A DNA stretch of 8,556 bases, taken from CAYZJV01 sp964616275 (GTDB lineage Bacteria > Spirochaetota > Spirochaetia > Sphaerochaetales > Sphaerochaetaceae). Location of the stretch: positions 1 to 8,556 of the forward strand of contig CAZTUL010000080.1 of NCBI GenBank assembly GCA_964616275.1, read 5' to 3'. Positions 1 to 4,904 of the stretch are shown here, piece by piece. Position numbers and translations under genes: made by a program. The notes beneath the pieces were generated by a model. That model ran no database searches and was not told the origin of the DNA. It saw only the letters and a program-made list of their open reading frames with translations. The number at the start of each line of letters is the position of its first letter. The stretch's first letter is position 1.

Positions 1-72
1 ACACCCGGAAAGGGCGAAAATTGAAAATATCATACATACCATTGCTTTGAATCTGGTTTTGGATTGGTTCAT
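1..72 (-). CDS. Lipoprotein precursor, 5' end only (runs off the left edge)
   Basis: Reading the minus strand from an ATG at 72 gives 24 codons that reach the window edge: MNQSKTRFKA, then a hydrophobic run (MVCMIFSIFA), then L-S-G-C. This is a textbook lipoprotein signal peptide: basic n-region, short hydrophobic core, and a lipobox whose Cys (residue 24, bases 1-3) would be lipidated after signal peptidase II cleavage. An AAAGGGG ribosome-binding site (79-85 on the complement) lies 6 bases upstream. Only the leader is visible, so the mature function is unknown; a surface or solute-binding lipoprotein is possible. It follows the GntR gene on the same strand with a 97-base gap. The main doubt is that just 72 bases are present. 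Confidence 0.55.
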   Translation of the reverse strand, partial: MNQSKTRFKAMVCMIFSIFALSGC

Positions 73-169
73 GCATCACCCCTTTCTCATATCGCTCGTT
101 ACAACCACATCAACTTAAAGTAGACCCAGCCAGCACCTGAAAATTAAAAATTAGTATATGACTGGAGAA
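73..169. other. Short gap between the GntR gene and the lipoprotein gene
   Basis: The 97 bases between the two minus-strand genes contain no convincing terminator hairpin. A weak promoter-like pair (TTGATG-16-TATGAG on the minus strand) would start RNA almost on the ribosome-binding site and is not convincing. The lipoprotein gene may be read from the GntR promoter or from something I cannot see. Confidence 0.4.
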
Positions 170-856
170 CTACAACTCTTTCACGTTTTTCTGTTTTGCC
201 ATTTTCTGGAGAATCAATACCCTACTTGTGAGAATATGATCTTTAATAACCTGAGAGACTTCTGTAGCCTTCGATTCTTTCAATAGATTAAGAATTTCTC
301 TATGGTTCTTATGAGCATAATCAGAAGATAATGCATAGAAATCAATTGAGTTAAGTAAGACTAACATTTGTGAGGCTATCGTCTTCCAGGCTTTTACTAA
401 TCGAGTATTATCGCTTTTTCCCATGATGTGTTCATGAAATTCCATATCAGCTTTAGCCATTGCTGCATAATCTCTTGATTGTTCATATACGGCTAACTGT
501 TGCAATGTGGAATCGATATGCATAAAATCTGAGTCATCTAAATTACCGCAAGCTTTTTCTACCCCAATTCGCTCCAGTTCAGCACGAAGAAAGATGATTT
601 CATCTACATCTTTTTCTGTAAAATCTATAACTCTAATACCACGTCTAGTAGTATGTATGAGCAACCCTTCTTGTGAAAGCTCTCGTATAGCTTCCCGAAT
701 TGGTGTTTTACTAATTTTCAATTGTCTCGAAATATCGTTCTCAACAAGTTTCTCCCCTGGGAGAATTCCCCCTGTTAAAATTAAATCTCGAAGTTTTTCA
801 TATACCAATTTATGTAAAGGAAGCCGATCAAAATCGGAAAGAGAAATAATCTCCAT
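170..856 (-). CDS. GntR-family transcriptional regulator, FCD (FadR-like) subfamily
   Basis: A 228-residue DNA-binding regulator that probably controls the adjacent cluster. Residues 11-75 form the GntR winged helix: the helix-turn-helix spans about 37-60 and contains the signature TPIREAIREL, followed by the wing (TTRRGIRV). Residues 85-210 match the all-helical FCD ligand domain, with the usual metal or acid-binding set visible: D137 and H141 (ADMEFH), H185 (NHRE) and H207 (KDH). FCD proteins usually bind small organic acids or sugar acids. I chose the ATG at 856 because TAAGGAG (866-872 on the complement) sits 9 bases upstream; a TTG at 883 extends the frame by 9 codons but lies beyond that site, and another ATG at 865 touches it. 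The gene is divergent from the enzyme genes, and a palindrome lies in its own leader, so autoregulation and control of the neighbours are likely. The ligand is unknown. Confidence 0.93.
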   Translation of the reverse strand: MEIISLSDFDRLPLHKLVYEKLRDLILTGGILPGEKLVENDISRQLKISKTPIREAIRELSQEGLLIHTTRRGIRVIDFTEKDVDEIIFLRAELERIGVEKACGNLDDSDFMHIDSTLQQLAVYEQSRDYAAMAKADMEFHEHIMGKSDNTRLVKAWKTIASQMLVLLNSIDFYALSSDYAHKNHREILNLLKESKATEVSQVIKDHILTSRVLILQKMAKQKNVKEL

Positions 857-865
857 TGTATGCAT

Positions 866-872
866 CTCCTTA
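866..872 (-). promoter_or_regulatory. Ribosome-binding site that fixes the GntR start
   Basis: TAAGGAG on the minus strand ends 9 bases before the ATG at 856. It rules out the longer TTG-initiated reading frame from 883. Confidence 0.75.
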
Positions 873-887
873 TCGCGGGGCAAAAGC

Positions 888-909
888 GGTATAGAGTCGA
901 CTCTATACC
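888..909. promoter_or_regulatory. Perfect 22-bp palindrome, candidate GntR operator 1
   Basis: The half-site GGTATAGAGTC is followed directly by its exact reverse complement, centred between 898 and 899. It begins 12 bases downstream of the predicted -10 box of the GntR promoter, so it would cover the start of the transcript. GntR/FCD dimers bind short palindromes of this kind. Its core ATAgAGTCGAC recurs in the second inverted repeat at 1039-1061, beside the opposite promoter. Binding by the neighbouring regulator is inferred, not shown. Confidence 0.75.
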
Positions 910-920
910 AAAGTGCTTTA

Positions 921-949
921 ATAATACGTAGAGCCTATAGAGATTGCAA
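921..949 (-). promoter_or_regulatory. Sigma70-type promoter of the GntR gene
   Basis: On the minus strand, TTGCAA (944-949) and TATTAT (921-926) are separated by exactly 17 bases. The predicted start is near 914, giving a leader of about 58 bases before the ATG. TAGAG occurs twice in the spacer on the plus strand (929-933 and 938-942). The second copy is part of TATAGAG, the same as the operator half-site, so the regulator might also touch the promoter itself. Confidence 0.6.
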
Positions 950-998
950 GCCCCAATCTTTGCCTTCACCCCTTACTTTATCGAATCAAAAAATGTCC

Positions 999-1027
999 TT
1001 GACAGGTCCAAGAACGTGACCTAGACT
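999..1027 (+). promoter_or_regulatory. Sigma70-type promoter of the kinase/ComA/transketolase genes
   Basis: A perfect -35 box TTGACA (999-1004) is followed after 17 bases by TAGACT (1022-1027, 4 of 6 consensus positions). The predicted start is near 1034. The inverted repeat at 1039-1061 lies just downstream, where a bound repressor would block initiation or early elongation. Confidence 0.65.
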
Positions 1028-1038
1028 ATCGTTAAAGG

Positions 1039-1061
1039 ATAAAGTCGACCGGCGACTTTAT
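1039..1061. promoter_or_regulatory. Inverted repeat, candidate GntR operator 2
   Basis: ATAAAGTCG (1039-1047) and its exact complement CGACTTTAT (1053-1061) flank five bases, ACCGG. It starts 12 bases after the -10 box at 1022-1027, the same spacing as operator 1 from its own promoter. Both share ATA(A/G)AGTCGAC, but the arms overlap in operator 1 and are five bases apart here. It lies in the untranslated leader if the kinase starts at 1093. Confidence 0.65.
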
Positions 1062-1092
1062 GGAAATAATGGAAGTTCAAGGGATAAAAACT

Positions 1093-2082
1093 ATGAATCA
1101 GAAATCCTGTACGAGAGCTTTTTCAGTGCTTGGTATAGAATTTGGTATTATTTCAAACACAAATAGCGGTGTTTCAGATAATGAATACTTCAGTAGCAAA
1201 AGCCAACTCCATTCACTGTTATCAAACTTTCGTCACATAGTCGATATTCCTTTTACCGAAAATCATCATGCCTACATAATTATCAATGACTACCCAGCTG
1301 CACCATTTTCAATTAAGACAGACAATAATCTCATGATGATATCTGGCCCAATTACCAAACTTGAACAAGAAATTTCAGATAAAAGGGAATCAATTTTTGG
1401 TAACATGGGGATTCTTTCCAAATACATTATTTCTATACTTGAGTACCATGGAATATTTTCATTTCACTCAACTTCTTTTTTTGACCCATCTTCAAATCGT
1501 CTCTATTTAGTCCTCGGAGGATCCGGTGCAGGAAAATCAACTGTTCTCCTGGCAGCACTGGAGCAAAATTTTCAAGTTTTTGGTACAGAACTCACACATA
1601 TTTCTATTCAGAACGGTAAAACAATCTTTCATAAAGGATCTCTTATTCAGAATTGTCGAGTAGGAAATCTAGTAGAAGATTTCCCTAATCTTATCCAAAA
1701 ACTAGAGATTCCAGAGTTGCCTACGGCTAATATCTGGCATTCGTATCGTTCCGTAGATTTAACTGCCTTCGCATATCCACAAGAAAAAATTGTTGATCCA
1801 GCATTAACAATTATTTTCCCGAAGATTGAATCAGATCGTAAAGTACCTGAACAATTTAAAGTCAAACAGAATTCGCTCGAAAGCAAGATTTTTGAAAATC
1901 TTTGTGAAAAAACCAGCACACAATCATATGTATACGGAATCTATTTCACCCCCTCGCTGGATACCTTGGAGTCACAACAACGCCGAAGTGAATTTGCTCG
2001 TCAGTTCACCAAATCAACCCGTATTGAGGCTGTATGGAAATCACTGGCAAATCCACATATGTGTCTAATGAATATCGTATAA
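1093..2082 (+). CDS. HprK-like P-loop kinase of unknown substrate
   Basis: A 329-residue cytoplasmic protein. The N-terminal 115 residues resemble nothing I recognise. The C-terminal half has the HPr kinase/PEPCK-like nucleotide fold: a His in FSFHSTSF (H125), then a strand running into a Walker A loop GGSGAGKST (142-150), then a helix and FGTELTHI (163-170), where true HPr kinases usually carry an acidic pair (G-D-D). I do not see the classical HprK/P signature or a complete HprK architecture, and no HPr gene is nearby, so this is probably a free-standing relative that phosphorylates a small molecule or another protein. I chose the ATG at 1093 (AAGGG nine bases upstream); in-frame ATGs at 1060 and 1069 overlap or abut operator 2 and have poor ribosome-binding sites. 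It is first in the plus-strand train, 53 bases before the ComA-family gene, which suggests a shared pathway. The family call is fairly sure and the reaction unknown. Confidence 0.75.
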   Translation: MNQKSCTRAFSVLGIEFGIISNTNSGVSDNEYFSSKSQLHSLLSNFRHIVDIPFTENHHAYIIINDYPAAPFSIKTDNNLMMISGPITKLEQEISDKRESIFGNMGILSKYIISILEYHGIFSFHSTSFFDPSSNRLYLVLGGSGAGKSTVLLAALEQNFQVFGTELTHISIQNGKTIFHKGSLIQNCRVGNLVEDFPNLIQKLEIPELPTANIWHSYRSVDLTAFAYPQEKIVDPALTIIFPKIESDRKVPEQFKVKQNSLESKIFENLCEKTSTQSYVYGIYFTPSLDTLESQQRRSEFARQFTKSTRIEAVWKSLANPHMCLMNIV

Positions 2083-2135
2083 AATTTTGAGACTTATCAT
2101 TTTCTGAAGGAAAAAATATTTAGGAGGAATTATAA

Positions 2136-2951
2136 ATGAAAATTGAATACCGAGGGATGCAAGACACCTACCCTATGGTCTCATCGGGACGCACAGATCC
2201 TCCTCGAAACTCCGGCCTAACCATGGTAATAGATATGGGATCCGGAATTGCCGAAACACAGGATCTTATAGATTTTGCATGGCGTTACATAGATATCATG
2301 AAAATATCATCAGGAACAGCTGCACTGTATCCGGAACGTGTACTCAGGAAAAAAATTGAGATTTACCACGAAAAACAGATACACGTAGAAGCTGGAGGTT
2401 CTCATTTTGAAGTGGCTCTTTGGAAAAATCGATTTGATTCCTACCTAAGAAGACTGGTTGATCTAGGATTCGACGTCGTAGAAATTGCTGATGGACATCT
2501 CCCTCTCGATGATTCTATCCGGTTAGATTGTATTCGGAAGGCAAAAGATGTCGGGCTCAAAGTAGCAACTGAAGTAGGAAAAAAACTTCCATCCGAGAAT
2601 ATAAAAGCACCGGGAATCGTCGAACAAATACACAAAGATCTTGAAGCAGGTGCTGATTACGTTATCATTGAAGGAAAAGCTTCAGGCATGGATGTTGGGA
2701 TTTTTGATGAGAAAGGAAATGTCAATCAAGCTGAACTCGACGAAATCATTCATGGAATAAAAGATGTAAACAAACTAATCTGGGAGGCTCCACTTCGTCT
2801 ACAAGAGCAAGCACTCATACTACAGCTTGGACCAAATGTTAATCTTGGCAACATCTTCCCGCAAGAAATTTATCCGTTAGAACTTATGAGAAACGGACTC
2901 ATGCTCATGCCATTGATTCAGGCTTGGAATGCCGAGCATGAGAGTACATGA
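2136..2951 (+). CDS. comA: ComA-family enzyme (phosphosulfolactate synthase-like)
   Basis: A 271-residue TIM-barrel protein of the (2R)-phospho-3-sulfolactate synthase family. The founding enzyme, archaeal ComA, adds sulfite to phosphoenolpyruvate in coenzyme M biosynthesis; bacterial (YitD) and plant (Hsa32) relatives exist. Family blocks seen in order: KISSGTA (56-62), EAGGSHFE (85-92), VVEIADG (114-120), TEVGKK (145-150), AGADYVIIEG (171-180), WEAP (216-219) and a phosphate-type loop LGPNVNLGNI (231-240). From memory, the second Lys of TEVGKK (K150 here) matches the proposed general acid of the Methanocaldococcus enzyme. The DKG motif I recall near the N-terminus of that enzyme reads DMG here (33-35), and GTS reads GTA, so the substrate may differ. 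AGGAGG (2122-2127) fixes the start. Transketolase genes follow after 31 bases. Family membership is clear; whether it makes or breaks a C-S bond is open. Confidence 0.88.
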   Translation: MKIEYRGMQDTYPMVSSGRTDPPRNSGLTMVIDMGSGIAETQDLIDFAWRYIDIMKISSGTAALYPERVLRKKIEIYHEKQIHVEAGGSHFEVALWKNRFDSYLRRLVDLGFDVVEIADGHLPLDDSIRLDCIRKAKDVGLKVATEVGKKLPSENIKAPGIVEQIHKDLEAGADYVIIEGKASGMDVGIFDEKGNVNQAELDEIIHGIKDVNKLIWEAPLRLQEQALILQLGPNVNLGNIFPQEIYPLELMRNGLMLMPLIQAWNAEHEST

Positions 2952-2982
2952 GAGCTTTAGAACCGGTAAAAAGGAGATTAAC

Positions 2983-3810
2983 ATGAAGTTAACCATTGAA
3001 GAACTTCAAAAAAAAGCTGCACAAATAAGACTCCGCACCATTGAAATGATTGATACTGCTGGAGGAGGACATATTGGTGGATCTTTGTCTGCAATGGACA
3101 TAATGACAGCCCTATACTTTCGCATAATGAATATTGACCCTAATCAACCCGACGACCCACTTCGAGATTGGTTCATTCTCTCTGCAGGCCATAAGGCAGC
3201 TGGATATGTATCGGTGCTTGCTGCTCGAGGATATTTCGAGGATGCTCTTTTAGACACATTTAATAAGTTAGGGAGCCCCTTCGGTATTCACCCAGATAAA
3301 AATAAGATAATTGGGTGTGAGGCTAGTACAGGAAGTTTGGGTCATGGACTCCCCATGTCTGTGGGTATTGCACTTTCATTACGATTAGATAATCTGCAAA
3401 GTAACGTGTACTGCCTTATGGGAGATGGAGAAACACATGAGGGCACCGTTTGGGAAGCAGCGATGGGAGCAGCACAACATCGTTTGGACAATCTTATTGC
3501 TATAGTAGATTACAACAAATGCTCAATGGATGGGCCAATCAACTCAATTGTCTCCGTTGAGCCAATCGAAGATAAATGGAAGTCTTTTGGATGGAATGTA
3601 ATCCGTATTGACGGTAATGACATGGCAAGTGTAGTTGAGGCCCTCGAAGGCCCTCATCCGTCTGGAAAACCCACAGTAATTATCGCTGATACTCTTAAAG
3701 GAAAGGGGGTGCCCTCTATAGAAGGTGATTACCACTGGCACTATGGTTTTCTAAATGAGGAACAGTTAGCACAGGCACGAAAAGATTTAGGAGGTGTCTC
3801 CAATGGCTAA
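2983..3810 (+). CDS. Transketolase, N-terminal (thiamine-diphosphate-binding) subunit
   Basis: 275 residues, the first half of a split transketolase, which moves a two-carbon ketol unit between sugar phosphates in the cytoplasm. Visible motifs: GGGHIGGSLS (27-36), SAGH (67-70), STGSLGHGL (115-123) and the ThDP/metal motif from GDG (147-149), through EG..WEA, to the Asn of DYN (N178). It ends shortly after that domain, with no pyrimidine-binding half, so it needs the next gene product to form an active site. The start at 2983 follows AAGGAG (2971-2976); an in-frame upstream ATG at 2929 lies inside the ComA-family gene without a ribosome-binding site. Its last 8 bases overlap the next gene, typical of translationally coupled subunits. 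Placement beside a hydrolase/transport set suggests a dedicated pathway role, not the housekeeping enzyme. Split transketolases are also used in the sulfoquinovose sulfo-TK route, noted only as a parallel. Confidence 0.92.
   Translation: MKLTIEELQKKAAQIRLRTIEMIDTAGGGHIGGSLSAMDIMTALYFRIMNIDPNQPDDPLRDWFILSAGHKAAGYVSVLAARGYFEDALLDTFNKLGSPFGIHPDKNKIIGCEASTGSLGHGLPMSVGIALSLRLDNLQSNVYCLMGDGETHEGTVWEAAMGAAQHRLDNLIAIVDYNKCSMDGPINSIVSVEPIEDKWKSFGWNVIRIDGNDMASVVEALEGPHPSGKPTVIIADTLKGKGVPSIEGDYHWHYGFLNEEQLAQARKDLGGVSNG
3789..3794 (+). promoter_or_regulatory. Ribosome-binding site inside the upstream subunit gene
   Basis: AGGAGG lies in the last codons of the N-subunit gene, 8 bases before the ATG at 3803. 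It overlaps and so excludes the alternative GTG at 3794, and it allows coupled production of the two transketolase halves. Confidence 0.75.
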
Positions 3811-4768
3811 AAGCGGATTAAGTATGGCCGATGTAGAAAAAATGTCTGCTCGGGAAGCGTTTGGAACTGCTTTGGCAGAAGTAGGAGAAAAATTCCCTAA
3901 TCTCGTACTTCTCGGTGCTGATGCAATTGGATCTACACGAGCAGCAGCCTTTGCAAAAAGATTTCCTGATCGAACATTTAATTTTGGAATTGCTGAGCAA
4001 GAAATGGTAAGTGCTGCGGCAGGATTTGCTCTTCGGGGGAAAATTGCAGTAGCCACAGCTTATGGATTTCTCCTCTCTTTACGTGCATGTGAACAAGTAC
4101 GAACCGATATTTGCTACCAAAATCTCAATGTAAAACTCATGGCAACACATACTGGGTTGTCTATGGCCGATGCAGGAACAACTCACCATTCAACTGAAGA
4201 TGTTGCAATCATGAGAAGTTTTGCCAACATGACCGTAGTGGCACCGAGTGATTCTGTTGAGACGGTGAAAGCTGTTGAAGCAGTTATTCGCTATCCTGGA
4301 CCGGTATATCTCCGTATGGGGCGTGGTGCTATGTCTTCAGTGAATACCGATAACTATGAATTTATCATTGGTAAAGCACATACACTAGTTCCAGGTTCTG
4401 ACGTTACTATCATTGCTTATGGAGTAATGGTGAATGAAGCATTAATTGCAGCCCAGAGACTTGAAGAACAAGGGATTTCCGCAAGAGTGGTGAATATGCA
4501 CACAATAAAACCCTTGGACACCGAGTGTGTACTTGCCGCAGCAAAAGAGACAGGTGCCATAGTTACAGCAGAAGAACATACCATTTTCGGAGGACTTGGG
4601 GAGGCCGTCGCCGGTTGTGTTACATCGGCCCATCCTGTACCGGTAATTCGAGTTGGATTGCAGGATTCTTTTAGTGTATTCGGAGCTGAAGGAGAAGTAC
4701 GAGCTGCAATGGGTCTTACTGCAGATTCAATCATCCATGCAGCTATGCAGGCAGTTTCAATGAAATAA
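3803..4768 (+). CDS. Transketolase, C-terminal (pyrimidine-binding) subunit
   Basis: 321 residues, partner of the preceding subunit. Residues 14-175 form the pyrimidine domain with the catalytic Glu in NFGIAEQEM (E65), which activates the thiamine ring, and a TTHHSTEDVAIMR block (126-138). YLRMGRG (169-175) closes the domain. Residues 190-310 match the transketolase C-terminal domain (SDVTIIAYG, then TAEEHTIFGGLGEAV). All expected catalytic features for a functional heteromer are present. The start overlaps the previous stop by 8 bases (ATGGCTAA). A 136-base gap with its own promoter follows, so this is probably the last gene of the first enzyme block. The exact sugar substrate cannot be told; related split enzymes include 1-deoxyxylulose-5-phosphate-synthase-like proteins, but gene order and domain make-up favour transketolase. 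Confidence 0.92.
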   Translation: MAKSGLSMADVEKMSAREAFGTALAEVGEKFPNLVLLGADAIGSTRAAAFAKRFPDRTFNFGIAEQEMVSAAAGFALRGKIAVATAYGFLLSLRACEQVRTDICYQNLNVKLMATHTGLSMADAGTTHHSTEDVAIMRSFANMTVVAPSDSVETVKAVEAVIRYPGPVYLRMGRGAMSSVNTDNYEFIIGKAHTLVPGSDVTIIAYGVMVNEALIAAQRLEEQGISARVVNMHTIKPLDTECVLAAAKETGAIVTAEEHTIFGGLGEAVAGCVTSAHPVPVIRVGLQDSFSVFGAEGEVRAAMGLTADSIIHAAMQAVSMK

Positions 4769-4782
4769 TCGTGTAAGGATAT

Positions 4783-4859
4783 AGGTGGTACTGACCGGAG
4801 TGTATGGTTTTGTTGACAACTGCAATAGTTGCCCATATACTCGAAATTGTCCACCACCT
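4783..4859 (+). other. Nested inverted repeats in the leader before the first hydrolase gene
   Basis: AGGTGGT (4783-4789) pairs with ACCACCT (4853-4859). Inside it, TATGG (4803-4807) can pair with CCATA (4833-4837), and CAACT (4817-4821) with AGTTG (4827-4831) around a five-base loop. In read-through RNA this could fold into a long branched hairpin ending 33 bases before the ribosome-binding site. RNA starting from the internal promoter (start near 4848) would lack most of it. There is no U-run, so it is not a typical terminator. It fits no riboswitch class I know. Confidence 0.35.
4813..4841 (+). promoter_or_regulatory. Strong internal sigma70-type promoter before the hydrolase/transport block
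   Basis: Perfect TTGACA (4813-4818), exactly 17 bases, then TATACT (4836-4841, 5 of 6 consensus positions). The predicted start is near 4848, about 57 bases before the ATG at 4905. It is the best promoter match in the window and would let the hydrolase and importer genes be expressed apart from the kinase/ComA/transketolase block. A CAACT/AGTTG inverted repeat (4817-4831) overlaps the -35 box and the spacer and could bind a regulator. Confidence 0.65.
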
Positions 4860-4860
4860 G

Positions 4861-4883
4861 AATCGATTGACAGTCGACCGATT
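4861..4883. promoter_or_regulatory. GTCGAC-containing element after the internal promoter, possible third operator
   Basis: AATCG (4861-4865) and CGATT (4879-4883) form a short inverted repeat, with AGTCGACCG at 4872-4880. The same nine bases occur in operator 2 (1043-1051). The full ATAAAGTCG arm is absent and the distance from the -10 box differs, so this is at best a weak or half-site for the GntR regulator. Confidence 0.3.
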
Positions 4884-4892
4884 AGTAATGAT

Positions 4893-4898
4893 GGAGGT
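4893..4898 (+). promoter_or_regulatory. Ribosome-binding site deciding the start of the first hydrolase
   Basis: GGAGGT ends 6 bases before the ATG at 4905. It favours this start over a GTG at 4785 that would add 40 residues of unrelated, Cys-rich sequence. Confidence 0.75.
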
Positions 4899-4904
4899 GT
4901 ATAT

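Noticed and set aside
781..969. 62-codon minus-strand open frame upstream of the GntR start
   Set aside because: It overlaps the GntR promoter, palindrome and start region in another frame, and shows no ribosome-binding site or recognisable domain.
507..1019. 170-codon open frame on the plus strand opposite the GntR gene
   Set aside because: It is antisense to a clear GntR/FCD gene, runs through the divergent promoters, is Ser/Arg-rich and has no recognisable domain.
4417..4857. 146-codon open frame on the minus strand opposite the transketolase C-subunit
   Set aside because: It is a shadow of a well-conserved gene, with low-complexity composition and no family features.
4785..4904. In-frame 40-residue N-terminal extension of hydrolase 1 with a Cys cluster (NCNSCPYTRNCP), starting at a GTG
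   Set aside because: The region overlaps the predicted promoter and the inverted repeats, a better ribosome-binding site and ATG lie at 4893-4907, and the paralogue at 7246 starts at the equivalent point without an extension.
4769..4904. Possible thiamine-diphosphate riboswitch, because CCACCTGAATC and GTAATGATGG loosely recall CCTGATC...TAATGC
   Set aside because: The CTGAGA box and correct spacing are missing, and the promoter lies in the middle of the element, so the match is not supported.
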